Shown here in pieces: positions 19,769 through 27,678 of a stretch of DNA of 64,000 nucleotides. The notes under the pieces are model-generated. The model did not search any database. It was not told the DNA's origin and saw only the letters and a program-made list of their open reading frames with translations. This DNA is from Lysinibacillus louembei (GTDB taxonomy: Bacteria > Bacillota > Bacilli > Bacillales_A > Planococcaceae). The translations under genes and the position numbers were made by a program. Location of the stretch: assembly GCF_033880585.1 (NCBI RefSeq), contig NZ_CP137624.1, positions 3,383,501-3,447,500 of the forward strand. Direction: 5' to 3'. Each line of letters begins with the position of its first letter. Position 1 is the stretch's first letter.

Positions 19769-20353
19769 TTACTTTGTTGTTTTAAAAATCGTACCTTTAG
19801 CCTGCTGCTCAATAAAGCCAGCATTCGCTTCATCTGTATCGATATGCATTTCTAAGCTGAAGTTGTTAGATACGCGCACAACGACACCACGCAATGTAAC
19901 AGGACGCTCACTTTCCACTTCAACTGAAACAATCTCATTGTTTTCTACATTGAATTGTTTTGCGTCTTCTTCCGTCATATGGATGTGCGCTTGTGCAATA
20001 ATGGCACCTTGCTTAATTGTAATCGCTTTATCACCATTGATAATTTTAATGCTTGCTGAGTTTTCAACATCACCTGATTGTCTTAATGGTGGATTGATAC
20101 CAAGCTTTAGCGCATCTGTTTTGCTTACTTCTACTTGTGTTGCAGGTCTTGCTGGTCCTAATATACGCACATTATGAATAATACCTTTTGGTCCTTCAAT
20201 CGATACGCGTTCCTTTGCTGCATATTGCCCTGGCTGTGAAAGGTCAAAATCCTTTGTTAAGCTCGCATTTGGACCAAAAAGCGCTTGCAAATCTTCTTCA
20301 TTTACATGAATATGTCGCGCTGAAATCGCAACAGGAATTGTTTTTGTGCTCAT
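19769..20353 (-). CDS. pduL: PduL-type phosphate acyltransferase, short form
   Basis: Second phosphotransacylase, 194 residues. It contains VAISARHIHVNEEDL, IIAQAHIHMTEEDA and EMHIDTDEANAG, the zinc-binding histidine motifs of PduL. It lacks the amphipathic N-terminal helix and the C-terminal tail of the adjacent copy, so it may work outside the shell or as a partner. The start is ATG 20353 after ribosome binding site AGAGGTGA; the frame runs 34 codons further upstream into a repeat array. The two copies are 12 bases apart and look like a tandem duplication followed by divergence. Confidence 0.88.
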   Translation of the reverse strand: MSTKTIPVAISARHIHVNEEDLQALFGPNASLTKDFDLSQPGQYAAKERVSIEGPKGIIHNVRILGPARPATQVEVSKTDALKLGINPPLRQSGDVENSASIKIINGDKAITIKQGAIIAQAHIHMTEEDAKQFNVENNEIVSVEVESERPVTLRGVVVRVSNNFSLEMHIDTDEANAGFIEQQAKGTIFKTTK

Positions 20354-20397
20354 GCGAGTCACCTCTGATTTGAATTTGTATAGTTCCAAAGTAATAA

Positions 20398-20470
20398 TTC
20401 GCTCAACCAAAGCCAAAATTTGCTCATCGAACGTGGAAAATCGCTCAACCACCAACTAAATTCGCTCAAC
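20398..20470. repeat. Four-unit array with exact 21-nt period before the pduL pair
   Basis: Word TTCGCTCAAC at 20398 and 20461, with variants TTTGCTCATC at 20419 and ATCGCTCAAC at 20440: start-to-start distance is 21 bases each time. Spacers are variable. It lies between the eutM terminator and the pduL ribosome binding site, the same arrangement as the array before recO but with another word. Confidence 0.8.
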
Positions 20471-20483
20471 GAAAATAAAGCAT

Positions 20484-20514
20484 GGGGCTTGTTGCTAGAT
20501 TTTAGACAAGCCCC
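20484..20514 (-). terminator. Terminator between eutM and the pduL pair
   Basis: Perfect 9-bp inverted repeat GGGGCTTGT / ACAAGCCCC with a 13-base loop, 16 bases after the eutM stop. The minus-strand tail (ATGCTTTATTTTC) is only moderately T-rich, so termination may be partial. No ANTAR-like hairpin overlapping it was found. Confidence 0.7.
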
Positions 20515-20529
20515 GTTTTAGCTACTTAA

Positions 20530-20817
20530 TTATCCTTCATACTTTGGTAAAATTAATTCTAACTCGTTATGTGGGCGTGGGATTACGTGTACAGATAATA
20601 ATTCGCCTACGCGCTCTGCTGCTGCTGCACCTGCATCTGTTGCTGCCTTTACTGCACCTACATCACCACGTACTAATACTGTTACAATACCGCCACCAAC
20701 ATGTACTTTACCTACTAAGTTTACACTAGCTGCCTTTACCATTGCATCAGCTGCTTCAATTGCTCCTACAAGACCTTTTGTTTCTACCATTCCTAAAGCT
20801 GTACCTTCTCTGTTCAT
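20530..20817 (-). CDS. eutM: BMC-H shell protein EutM
   Basis: Canonical hexameric shell protein of 95 residues forming the facets of the microcompartment. Sequence features: [20 protein letters not shown], the pore-loop region [15 protein letters not shown], and SVHVIPRPH at the end. It lies 15 bases after eutE with a strong ribosome binding site (GGAGG). Probably the main shell tile, with the tailed BMC-H protein as a minor component. Confidence 0.95.
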   Translation of the reverse strand: MNREGTALGMVETKGLVGAIEAADAMVKAASVNLVGKVHVGGGIVTVLVRGDVGAVKAATDAGAAAAERVGELLSVHVIPRPHNELELILPKYEG

Positions 20818-20832
20818 TTTTCATTCCTCCAA

Positions 20833-22326
20833 TTATTTGTTTTGTAATGTAATTTGTTTTAATACTTGATCTACAATTTGCTGCACCATATCAGCATCGA
20901 CTGCTTCTGTCTGAGCAACTTGCTTTTCTACAATCGCCTCTAACGGCTCGTATTCTGGCTCTGGCACTGTTACATTTTTCGTGCCATATGCCATGCGCTT
21001 AATATTGATTAAATGTCTTGCTGTCACATTATCAGATGTAATGTTGCCACCGAATGTACCACAGCCAAGTGTGAAGGATGGTGCTAAACCAGTTGTGCCA
21101 CCAACTGCACCAATCGATGATAATGTGTTAATGACAATACGTGATACCGGTAAATCCACTGCAAATTGCTCCGCTAATGCCGCATTTTCAGTATGGATTG
21201 AGCACGTATGTCCACGCCCACCGATATTGAGTAAATCCGTGATGACTTTCTTCGCCTCTACACTGTCCTTCACTGTGTAAAGAGCGAAAATTGGTGATAG
21301 CTTTTCAAGTGAGAATGGAATTTCCTTTCCTACTTTTGTTTCTAAGCCAATCAGTACCTTCGTTCCCTGCGGTACTGTCAAGCCAACTAAATCCGCTAGA
21401 CAGGCAGCCGATTTCCCAACAATTTTTGGATTCACTTTACCTGGTGTAGGAGAAATGAGCTTTTCCATTTTTTTCTTTTCTTCAGCTGATAAAATGTAGG
21501 CACCGTTTTTTTGTAGCTCAGCCATTAATTTTTCTGAAACAGCTTCATCCACTATAATGGACTGCTCTGTTGCACAAATTGTACCATTATCAAATGATTT
21601 ACTTTGCACTAAATGCTGCGCAGCCTTTATGATGTTCGCTGATTTCTCAACATATGCTGGTACATTCCCTGGACCGACACCGTACGCTGGCTTACCAGAG
21701 CTATAGGCAGCTTTAACGAGCGCCCCACCACCTGTTGCTAAAATCAAGTTCACCTGTGGGTGCTTCAGCAATTGCTGTGTCGCATCCATTGAAGCCATTG
21801 TTAAACATTGTAACAAGCCTTCTGGTGCACCTGCTTGCTCTGCGGCGATACGACAAACGTTTAACGCTTCCTCCGTACATTTTACCGCATATGGGTGTGG
21901 ACTAACAACAAGCGCATTGCGTGTTTTCAATGAAATCATCGCTTTAAAAATCGCTGTTGATGTTGGGTTTGTTGTTGGGATGATGCCTGCAACAACACCG
22001 AATGGGCTAGCAATTTCTGTTACCTTTGCAGCGCGGTCATAGCCAACGATACCTACTGTTTTTAAGTCTTTAATATCTTCATATAAATCTCGTGAAGCTA
22101 CTTCATTTTTTATTTTTTTATGATTAGGAACGCCCATGCCAGTTTCTTTTACAGCCATTTTTGCTAATCTATCGGCTTCCTTAAAAGCTGCATCTGCTAC
22201 CGCTTTGACAATTTTGTCAACTTGCTGCTGTGAAAATTGCATATAAGCCGCTTGGGCTTCGCTTGCTTTTTTCACCGCATCACGCATCTCCTGTATTGCT
22301 AATAAATCTCGATCTAATGTAGGCAC
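20833..22326 (-). CDS. eutE: CoA-acylating acetaldehyde dehydrogenase EutE
   Basis: Converts acetaldehyde, CoA and NAD+ to acetyl-CoA and NADH in the compartment lumen. The 497 residues have the aldehyde dehydrogenase fold with SPFGVVAGIIPTTNPTSTA, the catalytic Cys in SFDNGTICATEQS and GGRGHTCSIHT. The start is GTG 22326, seven bases after AAAGGAGG; upstream in-frame codons overlap eutL. The C-terminal end carries an amphipathic helix (DMVQQIVDQVLKQI) like an encapsulation peptide, whereas enterobacterial EutE has it at the N-terminus. Confidence 0.94.
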   Translation of the reverse strand: MPTLDRDLLAIQEMRDAVKKASEAQAAYMQFSQQQVDKIVKAVADAAFKEADRLAKMAVKETGMGVPNHKKIKNEVASRDLYEDIKDLKTVGIVGYDRAAKVTEIASPFGVVAGIIPTTNPTSTAIFKAMISLKTRNALVVSPHPYAVKCTEEALNVCRIAAEQAGAPEGLLQCLTMASMDATQQLLKHPQVNLILATGGGALVKAAYSSGKPAYGVGPGNVPAYVEKSANIIKAAQHLVQSKSFDNGTICATEQSIIVDEAVSEKLMAELQKNGAYILSAEEKKKMEKLISPTPGKVNPKIVGKSAACLADLVGLTVPQGTKVLIGLETKVGKEIPFSLEKLSPIFALYTVKDSVEAKKVITDLLNIGGRGHTCSIHTENAALAEQFAVDLPVSRIVINTLSSIGAVGGTTGLAPSFTLGCGTFGGNITSDNVTARHLINIKRMAYGTKNVTVPEPEYEPLEAIVEKQVAQTEAVDADMVQQIVDQVLKQITLQNK

Positions 22327-22342
22327 TTGCGTCGCCTCCTTT

Positions 22343-22993
22343 CTAAATGATTGGGTTTCTTGCCAAGTTTTCGATTGCTTCTCTAAATGCGTCCGCAGCC
22401 GCTTGGCAAGAGGATTGCGAGCCACTCAATAGTCCACCACCAAAGTTCGTTTCAGATGGCGGTCCGAAAAATGCTTTTAGCTCAACATCTGCTGCCTTTA
22501 ATGCAGCATCCAAACCGACAATTGCTTCAAGCGGCGGAGCAATTAAGTAAGCGATTGCTGTTCCAACTGGTACGCTCGCTTGCTGTGCAAGATATGTGCC
22601 ACAGCTAGCAACAGTATGTGCAAATAATGCATGTCCATCGTTGCCAAGAATCGCTTCAAAATACGTATCGAACTGCACCTTTTGCTCAATTGCCTCTAAG
22701 CCACTGCGCACTTCATCGGGAGAGCTACCTGCAATAATGCCAATTACTTCACCTGATAATGGGCCAGAAGCATGCGCAGCGCCCGCATAAAAGCTTTTTG
22801 CATAAACGACATCGACATCGGCTTTTTTCGTTGCTTCATCCAAGGCCACATAGCCTACATCATCAATCGTTAATGTCACAAGCCCTAAGCTTGTATGATG
22901 TGGCTGCAATGATAGCTGCTCCGCAAGCTCGTTATTGACACGAGGAATAATTTGCATCGCCAAAATTTCTGCCATTATTTTTTGAGGATTCAT
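22343..22993 (-). CDS. eutL: BMC-T tandem-domain shell protein EutL
   Basis: Tandem BMC-domain protein of 216 residues that forms trimers with a gated central pore. The EutL type is shown by ILAMQIIPRVN at the start, the YAKSFYAGAAHASGPLSGE segment and TAIAYLIAPPLEAIVG. The ribosome binding site is AGGGGG before ATG 22993. It stands between eutC and eutE, the standard eut order. Confidence 0.95.
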   Translation of the reverse strand: MNPQKIMAEILAMQIIPRVNNELAEQLSLQPHHTSLGLVTLTIDDVGYVALDEATKKADVDVVYAKSFYAGAAHASGPLSGEVIGIIAGSSPDEVRSGLEAIEQKVQFDTYFEAILGNDGHALFAHTVASCGTYLAQQASVPVGTAIAYLIAPPLEAIVGLDAALKAADVELKAFFGPPSETNFGGGLLSGSQSSCQAAADAFREAIENLARNPII

Positions 22994-23004
22994 ATGATAG
23001 CCCC

Positions 23005-23958
23005 CTAGCTTTCTTTCTCTACAAGTGCGACACCGCTCGCCTTGTGTTGTAAAATTCTTTGTACAACGGTTCCTAAATAAGCGCCAGCCTCTAATGGTGG
23101 AATACCGCCTTTATGGATATTAGAAATAACCATACGCTCCGCCTCCACTGTGCCAATGCGTGGCTTATAACATAAATAAGCACTCATTGATTCAGCAGAA
23201 ACAAGTCCTGGACGCTCTCCAATTAAGTAAACAACGACTTCAGGCTGTAAAATTTCACCGATTTCATCCATCAATGCGACACGCCCTTTATCAATATAAA
23301 ACGTTGTTCCCATTTCAATATTCAAATTGCTTAAGCTTTGCTGTAACGATAAGTAAACATCCATTATGTTTTCTTCAATTGCACTTGCACTTAAGCCGTT
23401 CGAAATAATAATTTGCACTTGCGGGTTGCTTTTGCAATTCGCTTGAATAAATTCCTTGGATTCATCCGATAAGCGTCGCCCTAAATCTGGTCGTGTAATG
23501 TATTCCTCTTTATCCGTTACACGCGTCGTTACCGTTGAAACATTAAGCTTTTGTAGTAGCTCTTCGGATACTTCGCCATATACCGCATCTACCGCTGCCG
23601 CATGGTCAAGTCGGAATTGCAACCATGTTTTTGTTTTCGGTCTTGTGCCCGCTCGTCCTACACCGATTCTTGCTGGTGTATTTTTACGTGCTGCTTGTAC
23701 ACTTTCAGAAAGGTTGTCCTCTTCAAATCGGAAGGCTTTTGCGTTAGGCTCTGCATAGCTTGTTTGCTCGCTTGCTGGCGCACTGCTATATAGCTTAATT
23801 AACGTATTGGATTCGTCAGCTACTACTGTATCTGGCGTTTCAAGAATGCGCAATGTCGTGTTGCTTTGCTGTGTTTCTGCTGTCTGCTGTGGCTCAGCCT
23901 GTCCATTCATTTTTTCCATTACTAGCTGTGTAATTTTCGCTACTAATTCTTCATTCAC
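23005..23958 (-). CDS. eutC: Ethanolamine ammonia-lyase small subunit EutC
   Basis: Small subunit of the adenosylcobalamin-dependent ethanolamine ammonia-lyase, 317 residues. The conserved core runs from about residue 95 (RIGVGRAGTRPKT) and includes IISNGLSASAIEEN, VVYLIGERPGL and YLCYKPR. The first 90 residues are a less conserved N-terminal region whose start (NEELVAKITQLVMEKM) is an amphipathic helix resembling an encapsulation peptide. Start GTG 23958 fits ribosome binding site GGTAGGTGG; GTG 23967 overlaps it. Confidence 0.94.
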   Translation of the reverse strand: MNEELVAKITQLVMEKMNGQAEPQQTAETQQSNTTLRILETPDTVVADESNTLIKLYSSAPASEQTSYAEPNAKAFRFEEDNLSESVQAARKNTPARIGVGRAGTRPKTKTWLQFRLDHAAAVDAVYGEVSEELLQKLNVSTVTTRVTDKEEYITRPDLGRRLSDESKEFIQANCKSNPQVQIIISNGLSASAIEENIMDVYLSLQQSLSNLNIEMGTTFYIDKGRVALMDEIGEILQPEVVVYLIGERPGLVSAESMSAYLCYKPRIGTVEAERMVISNIHKGGIPPLEAGAYLGTVVQRILQHKASGVALVEKES

Positions 23959-23967
23959 ATCATCCAC

Positions 23968-25329
23968 CTACCTTTCAAACAGCGATAAATCGCCAGCTCT
24001 CGAAGAAAGACGACCATTTTCATAAATGCCCATTTTTTCTAGCCAAGCTAAATAGGCTGGTGCTGGTGTTTTCCCTAAAGTTTGCAGCAATGTTGCTACA
24101 TCATGATAGCTCATTGATTGATAGTTGAGCATAACATCATCACCCATTGGCGCAGCGATAATGAAATTAACACCAGCGGCGGTTAATAGCACGCCTAAAT
24201 CTTCAATATCATTTTGATCTGCTTTAATATGGTTCGTGTAGCAAATATCTACTCCCATTGGTAGGCAGTGCATTTTCCCCATAAAATGATCTTCAAGACC
24301 TGCACGAATTACTTGCTTATTATTGTATAAATACTCTGGTCCAATAAATCCAACAACCGTATTCACGATGTATGGATTAAAATGTCTAGCAAAGCCATAG
24401 TTGCGCGACTCTAGTGTTAATTGGTCAACACCATAATGCGCTTCAGCAGATAGCTCTGAGCCTTGCCCTGTTTCAAAGTAAAATAAATTTGGTCCAGTGC
24501 CTGTGCCCTGCTTTTTAATAAGCTCTTCAGCTTCTCGAATTAAATCGGCTGAAATACCGAACGAGCGGTTTGCAACTTCTGTACCTGCGATACTTTGGAA
24601 AATCATATCTGCTGGCGCACCTTGCTGAATGGCCTTCATCTGTGTCGTAATATGCGCTAGCACACAGTTTTGCGTTGGAATATCCCATTCATTAATAAAG
24701 TTTTTTGTTGCATGTAGCACTCTTTTTACGCTTTCTACTGAGTCATCTACAGGGTTAATGCCAATAACAGCATCCCCAATACCGTAAGATAAGCCTTCTT
24801 TTAGCGAGGCGATAATTCCATCGATATTATCTGTAGGGTGATTCGGCTGTAAGCGTGAAGATAGCGTGCCTTTTTGTCCAATGGTAATATTGCATGTCGA
24901 TAAAATTTCCACTTTATTTGCAGCATGCACAAGATCTAAATTGGACATGAGCTTTGTAACAGCAGCGATAATTTCAGAGTTCATCCCTTTGCTAAGGCGC
25001 TTTAGCTCTCGATCGCCAGTCGTGTTGGATAAAATATATTCACGTAGCTGCTCAATGCTCCAGTTTTTAATTTCTCCATAAATTTGTTCATTAACATCTT
25101 TTTCAATGATGCGTGATACTTCATCATCCTCTGGAATAAGTGGGTTTTCACGAATGTCTTTTACTAATAATTCACTTAATACAGCCTTTGCTGCGATGCG
25201 CTCCTGCACCGTTTCTGCTGCGATTCCTGCGAGGCGATCGCCTGATTTTTCTTCATTCGCTTTCGCCATTACTTCTTTCAGTGATTTAAAATTGTATTTT
25301 TCTCCACCCAATATAACTGATAAGTTCAC
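23968..25329 (-). CDS. eutB: Ethanolamine ammonia-lyase large subunit EutB
   Basis: Catalytic subunit of ethanolamine ammonia-lyase, which splits ethanolamine into acetaldehyde and ammonia with adenosylcobalamin. The 453 residues match EutB throughout, for example GLSYGIGDAVIGINPV, NLFYFETGQGSELSAEAHYG and HCLPMGVDICYTNH. The start is GTG 25329, six bases after AAAGGAGG; ATG 25335 is too close to that site. It abuts eutC with no gap. Confidence 0.96.
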   Translation of the reverse strand: MNLSVILGGEKYNFKSLKEVMAKANEEKSGDRLAGIAAETVQERIAAKAVLSELLVKDIRENPLIPEDDEVSRIIEKDVNEQIYGEIKNWSIEQLREYILSNTTGDRELKRLSKGMNSEIIAAVTKLMSNLDLVHAANKVEILSTCNITIGQKGTLSSRLQPNHPTDNIDGIIASLKEGLSYGIGDAVIGINPVDDSVESVKRVLHATKNFINEWDIPTQNCVLAHITTQMKAIQQGAPADMIFQSIAGTEVANRSFGISADLIREAEELIKKQGTGTGPNLFYFETGQGSELSAEAHYGVDQLTLESRNYGFARHFNPYIVNTVVGFIGPEYLYNNKQVIRAGLEDHFMGKMHCLPMGVDICYTNHIKADQNDIEDLGVLLTAAGVNFIIAAPMGDDVMLNYQSMSYHDVATLLQTLGKTPAPAYLAWLEKMGIYENGRLSSRAGDLSLFER

Positions 25330-25341
25330 GTTCATCCTCCT

Positions 25342-26757
25342 TTACTGTGAGTGGAATGCAAGTGTTTTCACAACAACGGGCACAACGCCTGATGGCAATA
25401 CTTCACCGATGTCGATATAGTCACCTGTTTCTACCTTAATTTGATCAATACAAATGATTGGCTTCGTTGCATCAATTGCTTGAATCGTTTGCCCAATGAC
25501 CTTCGCATAATCCGCTTGCAATATTAAAATAAGCGGTACGTTATTTGTAGTAAATTGCTGCAAAAGTATCTCGCATAGCTTATGCACATCTTGAAAGCTC
25601 AAGTAAGGTAATTGACTAAAATACAACGCGAAGGGTGTGTCATTTTCTTGCACAGAAAATAGCGTATTTGCTTGCTTTACAGCATTTGCAATAATTTGCT
25701 CAATATGCGCCATTGACGCGTTCATATTACATTGAAAAACAGGGACATTTTTCAATGGTAAAACTTCCGCATCCACTTGAATTGTGGCACCGCTAATATC
25801 GGTTGTTTGTGTACCGGCTCCTGTGACAGTTGCGCGTGCCGTTTCCTCTGGTGTTATCCATAAAAACGATTGCAGCGATTCATGCTGTTGCAGTGCTTTC
25901 GCCAGCCTTTCACCGATATCATCATATTGACGCATCGAGCAATTATCTTCATAAATACAAGCTGCGACTCCGCCAGAAAAAACGACTGCCTCCACTTGCT
26001 TTGTCCAATTTGGCAAATGCCCTAATAATAAAGGATGCTGTGCATCATGCAATTGATTGTTGAGCACATCAGCAAGCACTGTCACCATTTCCTCTATACA
26101 TTTATCAATGCGCAAATCATTTGCGGCATCGCCCACTTTGAGTGGATTATCCCAGCGCTGCATTAAGCGCGCTAAAGGTGGTGAAATGGAATGAATGACA
26201 CCATTGTGAAACTCGATTAATCGACCACCGATATGCAATGTACAAGTACCAATGACTTCACCATATTGCACAACAGCAATATTTGCTGTCCCTCCACCAA
26301 TATCAATATTGGCAATAATTTTTCCCGTTTGCTTGGATTTTTTGACAGTACCAGAGCCTTTCGCCGCAATGATGCCCTCTAAGTCAGGGCCTGCCGTCGC
26401 TACGAGGAAATTACCTGCGCTATTGGAAATCGTATGAATAACTTCACTTGCGTTATGCTTTGTGGCGGATTCACCCGTAATAATAATGGCACCAGTCGCA
26501 ATATTTTCTGGTAAAACATTCGCCAATTGATATTGCTCAAAAATAAATTGTTCTATTTTCGCCATATCAATGACTTCTTTGCTCGTAAAGGGTGTTTTAA
26601 TAATCGGACTTTGGTGTATGAGCTTTTTCTCAATAATTTCAATACGTGGCACATGCGTTAAGCCAGCTACATTGCGTAGCACAAAGCGACTTACAACCAT
26701 CTTCGTTGTACTCGTACCAATATCGATTCCTGCACTCAAAATTTCTTCTGTTGTCAC
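25342..26757 (-). CDS. eutA: Ethanolamine ammonia-lyase reactivating factor EutA
   Basis: ATP-dependent chaperone-like factor that exchanges damaged cobalamin in EutBC. The 471 residues belong to the actin/Hsp70-like ATPase family: SAGIDIGTSTTKMVVS is the phosphate-1 motif and IANIDIGGGTANIAVV is phosphate-2. The start is placed at GTG 26757 (ribosome binding site GGAGGGG); ATG 26775 is a possible alternative adding six residues. It lies between eutP and eutB. Confidence 0.92.
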   Translation of the reverse strand: MTTEEILSAGIDIGTSTTKMVVSRFVLRNVAGLTHVPRIEIIEKKLIHQSPIIKTPFTSKEVIDMAKIEQFIFEQYQLANVLPENIATGAIIITGESATKHNASEVIHTISNSAGNFLVATAGPDLEGIIAAKGSGTVKKSKQTGKIIANIDIGGGTANIAVVQYGEVIGTCTLHIGGRLIEFHNGVIHSISPPLARLMQRWDNPLKVGDAANDLRIDKCIEEMVTVLADVLNNQLHDAQHPLLLGHLPNWTKQVEAVVFSGGVAACIYEDNCSMRQYDDIGERLAKALQQHESLQSFLWITPEETARATVTGAGTQTTDISGATIQVDAEVLPLKNVPVFQCNMNASMAHIEQIIANAVKQANTLFSVQENDTPFALYFSQLPYLSFQDVHKLCEILLQQFTTNNVPLILILQADYAKVIGQTIQAIDATKPIICIDQIKVETGDYIDIGEVLPSGVVPVVVKTLAFHSQ

Positions 26758-26778
26758 CTCACCCTTCCCCTCCATTCA

Positions 26779-27276
26779 TTATTCGCGATATTCAAGATAC
26801 GGGCTTGCACTTTCTTGCACAAATTGCTTAATAGCGGCTATGTCATTAAGCTCAATTAACGGTGCGATAAATTCGATTCCGCGTTTTTCTAACGCAGAGG
26901 TTTTAACAATTGGACCTTGCATCATCACATTTTTCAACAAGCTTGCCGCTCGCTCCACATCCGCTTGCGGGTGATCAATTTTTGTAATGACGCCGATTTG
27001 TATTTTCGGAATGCCAAGACTGAATTGTGGTGGAAAGACGCTACGTGAAGATGTTGCATCCTGTAAATAAATGACATGTGTCACTTCTAGTGATGTCGCC
27101 ATAATATTACGGTAATACATCGGGTTTTCAATATATTCGCCTGGTGTATCGACAATCCAATCCTCATATACAAGCGCCTGTGTTTTATTGGCAGTGCTTT
27201 CTTTGCCTAGTAAAGCATTCATTAACGTCGATTTGCCTGTTTGAACTCCGCCGATGATCATGACACGATTTTTCAT
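26779..27276 (-). CDS. eutP: EutP, P-loop acetate kinase / GTPase-like protein
   Basis: P-loop protein of the EutP/PduV family, 165 residues. Motifs: GGVQTGKST (Walker A), DTPGEY (G3) and TKID (G4). Salmonella EutP has acetate kinase activity, which would make ATP from the acetyl-phosphate produced by PduL. The ribosome binding site AGAGGTG precedes ATG 27276. The overlap with eutA or close spacing shows one operon. Confidence 0.9.
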   Translation of the reverse strand: MKNRVMIIGGVQTGKSTLMNALLGKESTANKTQALVYEDWIVDTPGEYIENPMYYRNIMATSLEVTHVIYLQDATSSRSVFPPQFSLGIPKIQIGVITKIDHPQADVERAASLLKNVMMQGPIVKTSALEKRGIEFIAPLIELNDIAAIKQFVQESASPYLEYRE

Positions 27277-27286
27277 ATCGGCACCT

Positions 27287-27628
27287 CTATGACTTCGTTA
27301 TTTGTGATGGTGTATAGCCTAGGTTTTCAGATAAAAATCGATTAATTTCAAGCATTGCCATTTCCACTTCTGACACGCTTCCTACAATGACTAGACTACC
27401 TGTAAAGCGATCAAGGAAGCCGAGGCGAACATTGGCAGATTTTGTTGCTAAATCACCTGCAATAATTACTGTCTCACTCGGTGTACATGTCATAATGCCT
27501 AACGCCCCTGCCTCCTGTATTCCTAATTTTTGAAACATATCTGGATCTGGGTTTGCAATCAAATGACTTAATGTTAATTGTTTACCAGGAACGAATTCCT
27601 GTATAAATCGTTTTTTCTCCTCGCCCAC
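27287..27628 (-). CDS. eutS: BMC-H shell protein EutS
   Basis: Circularly permuted BMC-domain shell protein of 113 residues that forms bent hexamers and helps shell curvature. Typical EutS sequence: EFVPGKQLTLSHLIANP near the start and LGIMTCTPSETVIIAGDLATK. GTG start with ribosome binding site TTAGGAG at good spacing. First shell gene after the transporter eutH. Confidence 0.93.
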   Translation of the reverse strand: MGEEKKRFIQEFVPGKQLTLSHLIANPDPDMFQKLGIQEAGALGIMTCTPSETVIIAGDLATKSANVRLGFLDRFTGSLVIVGSVSEVEMAMLEINRFLSENLGYTPSQITKS

Positions 27629-27678
27629 ACCATCAACTCCTAACTTTTTCTATATTTTTGAAGCGGACTGCTACTAGC

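Noticed and set aside
20354-20455. N-terminal extension of the short PduL
   Set aside because: The extra codons come from the repeat array; the proper ribosome binding site and PduL-like start are at 20353.
27629-27678. Search for a second ANTAR hairpin between eutH and eutS
   Set aside because: Only a pentaloop AGC[AGTCC]GCT was found; it lacks the conserved loop G and no terminator overlaps it.
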